In this document: one piece after another, positions 1-8,517 of the stretch | Layout: the number at the start of each line of letters is the position of its first letter | Position numbering within the stretch: position 1 is the first letter of the stretch | Source of the DNA: UBA1479 sp048263775 | GTDB taxonomy: Bacteria > Pseudomonadota > Alphaproteobacteria > Rhodospirillales > Casp-alpha2 | Direction of reading: 5' to 3' | DNA length: 64,000 bases | Assembly (NCBI GenBank): GCA_048263775.1 | Contig: JBLXDU010000004.1 | Coordinates: 310,001-374,000, forward strand | The notes under the pieces: generated by a model | What the model saw: only the letters and a program-made list of their open reading frames with translations | Database searches by the model: none | Told to the model about the DNA's origin: nothing | Translations under genes and position numbers: made by a program

Positions 1-50
1 GGGGGGGAAGGGCGGTCAGGCATTGAACTGAGTTCACTGGGGGGTTCCCA

Positions 51-494
51 ATGGCGGATACGAATACGTCGGTTGCGGCCTTGATCGAGGCCCACGAGAC
101 TTGGCTGCGCGACGGTGGCGATACCGGCAAGCGCGGCGACATGCTGCGCCTGAATATGCGGGACATGGATCTGCGGGGATCATCCCTCGCCAACGCCAAC
201 ATCCGGGAATGCGATCTTACGGGATCGGACCTGTCGGGTGCCGACCTCAGGGGATCGTCCCTGGTCTCGTCGGTCATGGTCGGGGTCAATTTCACCAACG
301 CGCTGCTCGACTTCACGGATATGACCGACACTGACCTGCGGGGGGCCAATTTCACGGGGGCGTCCCTCAACGGGGTCGATATGTGGCGGGCCAACCTGAA
401 GGGGGCTGTGATCGATCCGATCACCCTGCACAAACTGCTCGACTGCCGTGAACCCGATGAAGCTTCCGCCTATTTTGCGTTAACCAAATACTGA
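51..494 (+). CDS. Pentapeptide-repeat protein
   Basis: A 147-residue protein whose middle, roughly residues 38-120, is a run of A(D/N)LxG-like five-residue repeats (for example SDLSGADLRG and RANLKGA). This pattern folds as a right-handed quadrilateral beta-helix in the pentapeptide-repeat family. No signal peptide or membrane segment is visible, so it is probably cytoplasmic. The family has no single function; many members are binding scaffolds. The gene ends 24 bp before the class A penicillin-binding protein gene on the same strand, so the two may be co-transcribed. Start chosen at the ATG preceded by a G-rich stretch; the region upstream to base 1 holds no visible gene. Confidence 0.85.
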   Translation: MADTNTSVAALIEAHETWLRDGGDTGKRGDMLRLNMRDMDLRGSSLANANIRECDLTGSDLSGADLRGSSLVSSVMVGVNFTNALLDFTDMTDTDLRGANFTGASLNGVDMWRANLKGAVIDPITLHKLLDCREPDEASAYFALTKY

Positions 495-518
495 CGCCCG
501 CCCGTCCATAAGGCGCAC

Positions 519-2486
519 ATGGCCAAATCACCGCGTCCCCGCCCCCGTCCGCGGGCGAAAAAACCCTCCGAACGTGCCCCCGCCGGGCCCCGCCGCAGCC
601 GCCTCGCCACGATCCTGAAATGGGCCGGGGCGGCGGCCGTATGGATGGTGATCGCGGCCCTTGGCGCCGGGGTTTGGGTGTCCATCGGTCTGCCGGATCT
701 GGACGAGGCGCTCAAGACCGAACGCCGCCCGACCGTGACGATCCAAGCCGCCGACGGCACGGAAATCTACCGCGCCGGGGACCTGGTCGGTGAAACGGTG
801 AAACTCAAGGACCTGCCGCCGCATCTGATACAGGCTGTCCTGGCGACCGAGGACCGGCGGTTCTACAGTCATTTCGGAATCGATCCCATTGGCTTGGGCC
901 GGGCCATGGTGCGTAATATTCGCGCCGGGCGGGTGGTCGAGGGCGGGTCGACCATCACCCAGCAACTGGCCAAGAACCTGTTTCTTACCCCGGCCCGCAC
1001 GATCACGCGAAAGCTTCAGGAAATGATCGTGGCGCTATGGCTGGAGTGGGAGTTTTCCAAGGATCAGATCCTCACCCTCTACCTAAACCGGGTTTATCTG
1101 GGGGCGGGCACCTATGGCGTCGACGCGGCGGCTCATCGCTTCTTCCAAAAGCCCGCCGCCCGGGTCAATACCTACGAGGCGGCCGTGCTGGCTGGTCTGC
1201 TCAAGGCACCGTCGCGATACAACCCGGTGGCTTCGCCTGAACGGGCCCATGCCCGGGCCCGTACGGTGCTCGCCAACATGGTCGCCGCCGGTTATCTGAC
1301 GGAAACCAAGGCGGCGGACGCGGCCCGCGGCATTCAGGTCGCCGTCGTCTCGGCGCCCACGGGCAACGCGCGGCATTTCGTCGACTGGGTGCTCGAAGCG
1401 GTTTCCGACTATGTCACCACCGGCGGCCGCGATCTGGTGGTCAAGACGACGCTCGACCTCGCCCTGCAGCGTCAGGCGGAAACGGCCATGGGCCGCGCCT
1501 TCATGGCGGCGGACCGGGCGCGGATGCAGGCGGGCGAAGGGGCGCTTATCGCGCTGACCCCGCAAGGTGCGGTGCGCGCCATGGTCGGCGGCCGGGATTA
1601 CGGCAAAAGCCAGTTCAACCGCGCCGTCCAGGCGCAGCGTCAGCCGGGCTCCGCGTTCAAGCCCGTGGTCTATCTGGCGGCGCTGGAGGCCGGGATGACG
1701 CCCACGACCCCGGTGGTCGATAAGCCGGTTTCCTTGAGCGGCTGGCAGCCGTCCAATTTCTCAGGCAAGTACGAAGGGCGGATGACCCTGGAATACGCGC
1801 TCGCCAACTCCGTGAACACCATCGCCGTGCAGCTGGCGCAGCAGGTCGGCCCGGCGAAGATCATCGACACCGCGCGGGCCCTCGGCATTACCACGGACCT
1901 GCCCAGGGACGCGGGGCTGGCGCTCGGCACGGGTGAGGTTTCGTTGCTGGAACTGGCAACCGCCTATGCCGTGCTGGCGCGGGCGGGCATGGGGGTCTGG
2001 CCCTATGCGATCACGGAAATCATCGGTCCGGACGGCGCGCCGCTGTATCAACGTCAGGGGTCCGGCCCCGGCCGCGCCGTGCCCGCCGCCCCGGCCCGCG
2101 CCCTGACGGCCATGATGACCAAGGTGATCAACGGCGGCACGGGCAAGCACGCCGCCATCGGCCGGCCGGCGGCGGGCAAGACGGGCACCAGCCAGAATTA
2201 CCGAGATGCCTGGTTCGTCGGCTTCACGCCGCAGCTGGTGACCGGTGTGTGGTTCGGTAACGACGACGGGTCGCCGATGAAACGGGTGACCGGCGGCGGC
2301 CTGCCGGCGCGCACTTGGGCGGTGTTCATGGGGGCAGCGCATCAAGGCCTGCCGGTTCTGTCTTTCGAGGACATCGGCGACGACGGCAAGCCTGGATCGG
2401 GATCGTTCTGGGGCCGGTTGAAAAACCTTGTCGGCTCCGGTTCCGAAACGGTTGAGCCGGTCGGCGAAAACCGCGCCGGGGATTAA
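519..2486 (+). CDS. Class A penicillin-binding protein (PBP1A-type transglycosylase/transpeptidase)
   Basis: A 655-residue bifunctional peptidoglycan synthase. A basic Pro/Arg-rich cytoplasmic tail (residues 1-30) is followed by one membrane segment (about 31-57). The GT51 glycosyltransferase domain shows the catalytic glutamate in EDRRFYSHFG (E111) and GGSTITQQLAKN. The transpeptidase domain shows the three penicilloyl motifs: SAFK with active Ser near 378, SVN near 431 and KTGT near 554. It polymerises and cross-links glycan strands on the outer face of the inner membrane. AAGG lies six bases before the ATG. Its stop overlaps the convergent hldE stop by 4 bp. All catalytic motifs look intact; whether it is the PBP1A or another class A paralogue cannot be told from here. 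Confidence 0.95.
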   Translation: MAKSPRPRPRPRAKKPSERAPAGPRRSRLATILKWAGAAAVWMVIAALGAGVWVSIGLPDLDEALKTERRPTVTIQAADGTEIYRAGDLVGETVKLKDLPPHLIQAVLATEDRRFYSHFGIDPIGLGRAMVRNIRAGRVVEGGSTITQQLAKNLFLTPARTITRKLQEMIVALWLEWEFSKDQILTLYLNRVYLGAGTYGVDAAAHRFFQKPAARVNTYEAAVLAGLLKAPSRYNPVASPERAHARARTVLANMVAAGYLTETKAADAARGIQVAVVSAPTGNARHFVDWVLEAVSDYVTTGGRDLVVKTTLDLALQRQAETAMGRAFMAADRARMQAGEGALIALTPQGAVRAMVGGRDYGKSQFNRAVQAQRQPGSAFKPVVYLAALEAGMTPTTPVVDKPVSLSGWQPSNFSGKYEGRMTLEYALANSVNTIAVQLAQQVGPAKIIDTARALGITTDLPRDAGLALGTGEVSLLELATAYAVLARAGMGVWPYAITEIIGPDGAPLYQRQGSGPGRAVPAAPARALTAMMTKVINGGTGKHAAIGRPAAGKTGTSQNYRDAWFVGFTPQLVTGVWFGNDDGSPMKRVTGGGLPARTWAVFMGAAHQGLPVLSFEDIGDDGKPGSGSFWGRLKNLVGSGSETVEPVGENRAGD

Positions 2487-3955
2487 CCCTGACCGGCCAG
2501 CCGGGCGATGGTCGCCGTGGTGCTGTGGCCCGGCGCCAGGTCGGCGAGATGCACGCGCCCGCCGGCGGCCTCGACGGCCTCGCGGCCGACGACCTGGTCG
2601 ACGCGGTAATCGGCCCCTTTGACCAGAACTTCGGGCAACAGCGCCTCAATCAGGGTCCGGGGCGTGTCTTCGGCGAACAGAACCACGGCGTCGACCCCGG
2701 TCAGCGACGCCAGCACGGCAGCCCGCGCGGCCTCGCCTTGCACCGGGCGGTCCTCGCCCTTCAGGCGCTTGACCGAGGCATCGGAATTCAGCCCGACGAC
2801 CAGGCGGTCGCATTGGCCCTTGGCTTGGCGCAGCAACGATACATGCCCGGGATGCAATAGATCGAAACAGCCGTTGGTGAAGCCGACGGTGAGGCCTCGT
2901 CGGCGCCAGGCGGCGGCCTGGTCGAGAACCTGTTCGAGGGTCAGCACCTTGGCCTCGGCGTCGCTCAGGTCCTGATGATGCAGTTGAGCAATCAGGTCGC
3001 CCGCATAGGCGACGGCGGTGCCGACCTTGGCGACAACGATCCCGGCGGCAAGATTGGCGAGGGCCGCCGCCCGGCCCAGATCGGCCCCGGCCGCCAGGCA
3101 GGCAGCCAAGGTCGCGACAACCGTGTCGCCGGCGCCGGATACGTCGAACACTTCCTGGGCTTCCGCCGCCAGATGAACAATTGCGCCCTCGGCGGGCACC
3201 AGGGTCATGCCGTCGCGGGACCGGGTGACCAGCACGGCGGTCAGGCCCAAGCCGTCGACCAGCCCGCGGGCGGCGGCGATCACGGCATCGTCCGTGTCCA
3301 CGGGTTTGCCCGTGGCGGCGGCCAATTCCTTCAGGTTGGGGGTCAGGATGCCGGCCCCCCGGTAGCGCCCGTAGTCGCTGCCCTTGGGGTCGACGATCAC
3401 GGTCGCCCCGGCCTTGGCGGCGGCGGCGATCACACGGGCCAGGGTGCTATCGGCCAGAACCCCCTTGCCGTAATCGGACAACACCACGACCTTGTGGCTG
3501 CGCACGGCGGCTTCGGCATCGGCGGCCAGTTGATCCTGCAGGCCAGCGGCCGTGGGCCGGCTGGTTTCCCGGTCGGCGCGCAGCATCTGCTGCGTGCCGG
3601 CGACGAAACGGGTCTTGATCGTGGTCTGGCGCCCGGCGTCGGTCTTGAGATCGCCCGTCACGCCGGCCTCCCGGGCCAGAAGGGTCCGCACTTCGGCCCC
3701 GGCGTCGTCGTCGCCGATGACGGACAGGAACCGGGTCTTGGCGCCCAGCGCGGCCAAATTACGCACCACATTGCCGGCTCCGCCCAGCATGCGGGTCTCG
3801 CCGGTCACGCGCAGCACGGGGATCGGGGCTTCCGGAGAAATCCGCTCGACCTCGCCATGAACGAAGGTGTCGAGCATGACGTCGCCCAGACAGACAACCT
3901 TGGTATCCGCCAGCGCCTCGACCAGGGCGATCAGGTCCGTGCGTTCCGTCATCAT
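2483..3955 (-). CDS. hldE: Bifunctional heptose-7-phosphate kinase / heptose-1-phosphate adenylyltransferase HldE
   Basis: A 490-residue two-domain enzyme of ADP-heptose synthesis for the LPS inner core. The N-terminal ribokinase-like domain (about 1-320) carries the GAGDT anion-hole motif with the catalytic Asp. The C-terminal nucleotidyltransferase domain begins near residue 345 and has the GCFDLLHPGH signature near 362, followed by NSD and KG motifs. Length and domain order match HldE. The start overlaps the gmhA stop by 4 bp (ATGA), so the two are translationally coupled and gmhA is the upstream gene. A second ATG follows the first directly, so the start is uncertain by one codon. Confidence 0.96.
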   Translation of the reverse strand: MMTERTDLIALVEALADTKVVCLGDVMLDTFVHGEVERISPEAPIPVLRVTGETRMLGGAGNVVRNLAALGAKTRFLSVIGDDDAGAEVRTLLAREAGVTGDLKTDAGRQTTIKTRFVAGTQQMLRADRETSRPTAAGLQDQLAADAEAAVRSHKVVVLSDYGKGVLADSTLARVIAAAAKAGATVIVDPKGSDYGRYRGAGILTPNLKELAAATGKPVDTDDAVIAAARGLVDGLGLTAVLVTRSRDGMTLVPAEGAIVHLAAEAQEVFDVSGAGDTVVATLAACLAAGADLGRAAALANLAAGIVVAKVGTAVAYAGDLIAQLHHQDLSDAEAKVLTLEQVLDQAAAWRRRGLTVGFTNGCFDLLHPGHVSLLRQAKGQCDRLVVGLNSDASVKRLKGEDRPVQGEAARAAVLASLTGVDAVVLFAEDTPRTLIEALLPEVLVKGADYRVDQVVGREAVEAAGGRVHLADLAPGHSTTATIARLAGQG

Positions 3956-4545
3956 CCCGCGTCCTGTGTTACAAGGCCCAATTCTATCTCAATCGCGCCG
4001 CACAGCATCTGACCAAGTGTAATATGCATTTCCTGGATACGCGCGGTGATGTCCGACGGCACGATCAGCAAAGGGTCGGCCAGGTTGGCCATTTTGCCGC
4101 CGCCACGGCCGCTCAGGCCGGCGGCGATCAACCCTCCCGCCCGCGCGGTGCGCAGGCCTTCCAGCACATTGGGGCTCTGACCCGAGGTGGAAATCCCGAC
4201 GGCGACGTCGCCGGGCTTTCCGAGGGCCTGGATCTGGCGGGCGAAGACTTGATCGAATCCCAAGTCATTGGCGCCGGCGGTCAGGGCCGAGGTGTCCGTG
4301 GTCAAGGCGACGGCGGCGATCGGCGCGCGGTCGGTCTTGTAGCGGACGGTCAATTCCGTCGCCAGATGCTGACAGTCGGCGGCGCTGCCGCCGTTCCCGA
4401 AGAAAAGCAATTTTCCGCCGGTTCTCAGGGACTTGACGGCGACAGTTACGAGCGCCTGGAAGGGGGCTGCCAAGGCCTCGCGGGTCGCTTTGGCGACAGC
4501 CGCGTGTTCTTCCATTTCGCTGTCAAAAAACGCCGCTAAATCCAT
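3952..4545 (-). CDS. gmhA: Phosphoheptose isomerase GmhA
   Basis: A 197-residue SIS-domain protein that converts sedoheptulose 7-phosphate to heptose 7-phosphate, the step before HldE. Visible family features are the FFGNGGSAAD phosphate-binding segment, the GISTSGQSPNV loop, and the C-terminal QEMHITLGQMLC stretch that supplies active-site residues. It is coupled to hldE by a 4-bp overlap and lies 37 bp downstream of the nucleotide-sugar SDR gene on the same strand, forming an LPS/sugar cluster (SDR, gmhA, hldE). Confidence 0.96.
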   Translation of the reverse strand: MDLAAFFDSEMEEHAAVAKATREALAAPFQALVTVAVKSLRTGGKLLFFGNGGSAADCQHLATELTVRYKTDRAPIAAVALTTDTSALTAGANDLGFDQVFARQIQALGKPGDVAVGISTSGQSPNVLEGLRTARAGGLIAAGLSGRGGGKMANLADPLLIVPSDITARIQEMHITLGQMLCGAIEIELGLVTQDAG

Positions 4546-4582
4546 GAGAAAAGCCTGTTTTCTGTGCGCCGAACTCGGCCCG

Positions 4583-5524
4583 TCACAGGACCCCTTTGAA
4601 ATAGGCGATGGTTTTCTCGAGGCCGGCCTTCAACTGGATCGTCGGCTGCCAGCCCAGTTTGTCCTTGGCGAGCGAGATGTCGGGGCAGCGCTGCATGGGG
4701 TCGTCCTGGGGCAGCGGCATCTTGACGATCTTTGACTTTGCGCCGGTCATCTCGATGACCAGTTCGGCCAGCTCCAGGATCGTGAATTCGTTGGGATTCC
4801 CTAGGTTGACCGGCCCGGTTACGGCGTCGGGTGCGTTCATAAGCCGCATCAGCCCGTCGACCAGATCATCGACATAACAGAACGACCGGGTCTGCCCACC
4901 GTCGCCGTAAAGGGTCAAATCCTCGCCTTTCAGCGCCTGAACGATGAAGTTGGACACCACCCGTCCGTCCGACGGATGCATGTTGGGGCCGTAGGTGTTG
5001 AAGATGCGCGCGACCCGGATATTCAGGCTGTGTTGGCGGTAATAGTCGAAAAACAGAGTTTCGGCGCAGCGCTTGCCTTCGTCATAGCATCCGCGCGGCC
5101 CGATGGGATTGACCCGGCCGCGATAATCCTCGGTCTGCGGATGGACTTCCGGATCGCCGTAAACCTCGGAGGTCGAGGCCTGCAAAATTTTGGCGCCGGT
5201 CCGCTTGGCCAGGCCCAGCATGTTGATGGCGCCGTGCACGGAGGTCTTGGTCGTCTGCACGGGATCGTACTGGTAATGCACGGGCGAGGCCGGGCAGGCC
5301 AGATTGTAGATCTCGTCGACCTCGACATAGAGCGGGAAGGTCACGTCGTGGCGCATGACCTCGAAATGGGGGTGGTCCAGCAGGCCCAGGACGTTGTCCT
5401 TGGAGCCGGTATAGAAGTTGTCGGCGCAGATCACGCCGGCACCTGTCTCGAGCAGGCGTGCACAGAGATGCGAGCCGATAAAGCCCGCCCCGCCGGTAAC
5501 GAGGATGGTCTTGCGTAGGGCCAT
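4583..5524 (-). CDS. NAD-dependent nucleotide-sugar SDR, UDP-glucuronate decarboxylase (UDP-xylose synthase) type
   Basis: A 313-residue extended short-chain dehydrogenase. The N-terminus has the NAD-binding TGGAGFIGSH motif (residues 10-19); the catalytic segment includes STSEVYGDP (about 117-125) and YxxxK as Y147/K151. The NLACPASPVHYQYDP and ARIFNTYGPNM stretches are characteristic of UDP-glucuronate decarboxylases, which make UDP-xylose from UDP-glucuronate. The ATG at 5524 is preferred over an upstream in-frame extension to 5575 because the Rossmann fold begins right after it. It lies upstream of gmhA-hldE, so its product probably feeds LPS or exopolysaccharide; that role is inferred. 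Confidence 0.88.
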   Translation of the reverse strand: MALRKTILVTGGAGFIGSHLCARLLETGAGVICADNFYTGSKDNVLGLLDHPHFEVMRHDVTFPLYVEVDEIYNLACPASPVHYQYDPVQTTKTSVHGAINMLGLAKRTGAKILQASTSEVYGDPEVHPQTEDYRGRVNPIGPRGCYDEGKRCAETLFFDYYRQHSLNIRVARIFNTYGPNMHPSDGRVVSNFIVQALKGEDLTLYGDGGQTRSFCYVDDLVDGLMRLMNAPDAVTGPVNLGNPNEFTILELAELVIEMTGAKSKIVKMPLPQDDPMQRCPDISLAKDKLGWQPTIQLKAGLEKTIAYFKGVL

Positions 5525-5871
5525 GAATGGGTCACCCGTTCTGATTTTGCCGCATTTTGGGCAAAAAACCGCCAAATCCGCGATCTATAATGCCCGCCAA
5601 GTATTAAGAAACCGTCGCTTATGACCCTCAAGCGGGGTCGAGGTCAAGGTGCCTGACGCGGTGCGCAGCCATGGCCCGGGCGGTCGCGGCGGTAAATCCA
5701 AGTCGCCGAACCAAGCGTCGGAAATGAAATGACTTTTTTAACGATTTCACTTTAGCATTGGCGCAACTTGCCGATTACGGCGAAACCTCCGGGGCTGCGG
5801 GAAGGGTCCCCGGAATGACTGTCGACATCGGGGTTCCGCACACGCGGGGTCCGGGGGCGAACGGGAGCACC
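5525..5871. other. Divergent intergenic region with leader hairpin
   Basis: About 350 bases between two divergent genes. It contains AT-rich patches near 5560-5610 and 5725-5760 that could hold the two promoters, although no clean -35/-10 pair stands out. A 7-bp stem (5788-5794 with 5808-5814, 13-base loop) lies in the presumed leader of the downstream EAL-like gene. In-frame TTG codons upstream allow a longer N-terminus for that gene, but no Shine-Dalgarno sequence supports it. Confidence 0.4.
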
Positions 5872-7146
5872 ATGGCCGAGATTCCTTCACCGGATACGCT
5901 CGAGGAAAAACTTCTGCTGGACCGCCTCAACCGAATGGAGGCGGGGGCGCCCGGCTATTATGCCGTGCATCTGCATTTGTCGGAGCTGAAAAGCTCGAAC
6001 CGCAAGCCGCATTTCATACGTCTGGCGGCGCGCAACTTCGACAATCTGACCAATCAGCACGAAGCGACCCTGTTCCAGATGAAGAACGCGGACCAGATCC
6101 TTCTGTGCCGCACGGTCCCCGTGCACGAGGCGGAAAATCCGGTCGAGAAGGTCCGCGCGCTGTTTTCCGAAGACCCGTTGACCCATATCGACGAGACGGG
6201 CCTGGGCGAAGACCGCCTGTCGACCTGGTATGACCTGTCGGAGAACGAGGATTTCCGTGCCTTTGTGCGGGTTGTCGGCTCCCTGGTGCTGGAGGCCGAG
6301 GAAACCGCCAAGCGCGAGGCCGCCGAAGCGGTGGCGCAACAGAAATCCGTGGGCCAGCCGCTGACGGCGCAGCACCTGACGGCGCTTAGCCAGGTTCTAC
6401 CGCGCGTGCCCATCGACGACCTGATCCGCGAACAGCTGTGCCTGCACATCGGCGCCAACGGGCCCGAGGGCGTGATCTTCCGCGAACACTTCATTTCCAT
6501 CGGCGACCTGAAGAAGCGGGTGGCCCCCGGGGTTAATCTGTTCTCGTCGATTTGGCTGTTCCAATATCTGACCGAGGGCCTGGACCGGGTCATCCTGGCC
6601 AACATGGCCGGGCGCAACTTCGAGAAGATGAGCGAGCCGATCTCGCTCAACCTGAACATCGGCACGGTGCTGTCGCGCGATTTTCAGAACTTCCACCGTG
6701 CCGTCGCCGGGCATGAGGACAACGTCATCATCGAAATGCAGGTGATCGACATCTTTTCCGACGTCGACGCCTTCACCATCGCCCGCAACATGCTGCAGCA
6801 GAACGGATACCGTGTGCTGGTCGACGGCATTTCGCCCGTGTCCATGCAGTTCTTCGACCCGGCGATCCTGGGTGCCGACTTCATCAAGGTCGGTTGGGGC
6901 ACGGAATTCGAGAACGAGGAAGAAGACGACAGCAAGGTTGAAGACCTGCGCCGCATCATTCGCGACGCGGGCAAGGAATCGATCATCCTGTCCCGCGTCG
7001 ATTCCGAACAGGCCATCCAATGGGGCCTGAACCTGGGCATCACCCGGTTCCAGGGCTTCCTCATGGACCGGCTGATTGACACCGTGCGTTCACAGGGACG
7101 GCGCGCGCGCATTAAGAAGGAACGGGCGGCGGCGACGGCGCGCTGA
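5872..7146 (+). CDS. Degenerate EAL-like domain protein, first of a tandem pair
   Basis: A 424-residue cytoplasmic protein with no signal or membrane segment. The N-terminal 200 residues match the downstream neighbour but no family I recognise. The C-terminal 170 residues align by pattern to EAL phosphodiesterases: SLNLN, then IIEMQ where EAL has LExTE, then LVDG where EAL has the DDFG metal pair, IKVGW for KID, and RFQGF for the terminal QG. Because the second metal Asp, the KID Asp and the AEGVE glutamate appear lost, c-di-GMP hydrolysis is unlikely; a ligand-sensing or protein-binding role is an inference. Start chosen at the ATG preceded by GGGAG; longer in-frame starts lack a ribosome site. 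It is 46 bp before its paralogue. Confidence 0.75.
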   Translation: MAEIPSPDTLEEKLLLDRLNRMEAGAPGYYAVHLHLSELKSSNRKPHFIRLAARNFDNLTNQHEATLFQMKNADQILLCRTVPVHEAENPVEKVRALFSEDPLTHIDETGLGEDRLSTWYDLSENEDFRAFVRVVGSLVLEAEETAKREAAEAVAQQKSVGQPLTAQHLTALSQVLPRVPIDDLIREQLCLHIGANGPEGVIFREHFISIGDLKKRVAPGVNLFSSIWLFQYLTEGLDRVILANMAGRNFEKMSEPISLNLNIGTVLSRDFQNFHRAVAGHEDNVIIEMQVIDIFSDVDAFTIARNMLQQNGYRVLVDGISPVSMQFFDPAILGADFIKVGWGTEFENEEEDDSKVEDLRRIIRDAGKESIILSRVDSEQAIQWGLNLGITRFQGFLMDRLIDTVRSQGRRARIKKERAAATAR

Positions 7147-7192
7147 GGCGCGCGCACCGGCACCCGGCAACGAAACAGGAAACGGCGGAAAC

Positions 7193-8500
7193 ATGGCGAC
7201 GGCGCCCGACGCACAGAAAGCAATCCCCAGCCAGGAAAACCTGCTGCTGGACTATGTGCGCCGCCTGGAAAAACACCGGGGCGGGCGTCAGGTCGTGCAT
7301 GTCCATCTGTCGCAGTTGCGCCCGTTCAACCGGCGCGAACAGCATATCCGGGCCGCGACTTCCAGCTTCGATCCTCTGATCTCGACCACCATGGGCCAAT
7401 TGTTCGCGCTGCGCAGCGCGGATCTGATCTTCGCCTTCAAGGCCGAAGCCCGGCCCCAGGTGGAAACCGTGGTCCAGAAGGTGCGGTTCCTGTTTTCCGA
7501 CGATCCCCTGATCGCCGAGGCCTCGACCCACGAAAAGCCCTTTGCGACCTGGTACGACGCGGTCAACGATTACGACGAGATCCTGCGTCTGGCCCGCGAA
7601 TTGGCCGAGGAAGAGGAAGTGCGCCTGACCAAGGTGCGCTCGCGCATGGATGCGCGCTCGTCGCTGCGCGCCAAGCAGGAACAGGGTGAGCCCCTGACGC
7701 CCGACATTCTGGCCCGGGTCGAAGATGCACTCGGCCGCGCCGATCTGTCGAACTACGTGCGCCGCCAGTTCGTCTGCAAGGTCGACAGCAAGCTGATTCC
7801 CGAACAGGAATTTTCCGAACTGTTCATCTCCATCAACGACCTGCGCGAAACCCTGATGCCGGGGGTCAACCTGACCTCCAACCGCTGGCTGTTCTATCAC
7901 CTGACGGAAACCCTGGATAAGCGCATGCTGTCCATGTTGTCGAAGACCGACGCCATCACCATCACCGGCGAGATTTCCATCAACGCCAATGTGAAGACCC
8001 TGCTGTCGGATGAATTCCAGATCTTCGACGACAACGTCTCGGCGTCGCGCCGGGGGGCGATGGTGATCGAGCTGCAGAAGGAAGATATCTTCTCCGACCT
8101 GCCGGCCTTTCTGATCGCCCGCGAATATGTGCAGGAACGGGGGTATCGGGTGCTGCTCGACGGTCTGACCATGCAGACCATGTTCCTGGTCGACCGGGAA
8201 AAACTGGGCTGCGATCACGCCAAGCTGATCTGGACCCCGGCCCTCGCCGATTCCAGCGACGACGTCAAGGAGCGGCTGCGTCAGATCGCGGCCTCGGGCG
8301 GCGGCGGGCGGATGATCATGTGCCGCTGCGACACCCGCGAATCCGTCGAATTCGGCCGCTCCGTCGGCATCGACCGGTTCCAGGGCCGGTTTATCGAAGG
8401 CCTGATCGCCGAGGACGGCCGGCGCCGCGACCTGCTCAAGCTGAAGCACCGCATTCAGCGTGGCACGGCCGGTGACGACGAGGAGGAAATGATCGAATAG
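7193..8500 (+). CDS. Degenerate EAL-like domain protein, second of a tandem pair
   Basis: A 435-residue paralogue of the preceding gene, with matching landmarks along its length: an N-terminal HVHLSQL where the first has HLHLSEL, FSDDPL against FSEDPL, TWYD in both, GVNLTSNRWLFYHLTE against GVNLFSSIWLFQYLTE, and IFSDLPAFLIAR against IFSDVDAFTIAR. The C-terminal half again follows the EAL fold pattern (SINAN, VIELQ, LLDG, KLIW, RFQGRF) without the catalytic acids. Residues about 145-175 are highly charged and probably helical. It is likely co-transcribed with the first gene and may form a heteromer with it; this is inferred from duplication and adjacency. The gene ends 17 bp from the convergent cobT stop. 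Confidence 0.75.
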   Translation: MATAPDAQKAIPSQENLLLDYVRRLEKHRGGRQVVHVHLSQLRPFNRREQHIRAATSSFDPLISTTMGQLFALRSADLIFAFKAEARPQVETVVQKVRFLFSDDPLIAEASTHEKPFATWYDAVNDYDEILRLARELAEEEEVRLTKVRSRMDARSSLRAKQEQGEPLTPDILARVEDALGRADLSNYVRRQFVCKVDSKLIPEQEFSELFISINDLRETLMPGVNLTSNRWLFYHLTETLDKRMLSMLSKTDAITITGEISINANVKTLLSDEFQIFDDNVSASRRGAMVIELQKEDIFSDLPAFLIAREYVQERGYRVLLDGLTMQTMFLVDREKLGCDHAKLIWTPALADSSDDVKERLRQIAASGGGGRMIMCRCDTRESVEFGRSVGIDRFQGRFIEGLIAEDGRRRDLLKLKHRIQRGTAGDDEEEMIE

Positions 8501-8517
8501 ACGGGCGCGCCCCGGAT

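Noticed and set aside
2975..4012. 345-codon plus-strand frame opposite hldE
   Set aside because: Gly/Gln/His-rich translation typical of antisense frames; hldE is clear on the minus strand.
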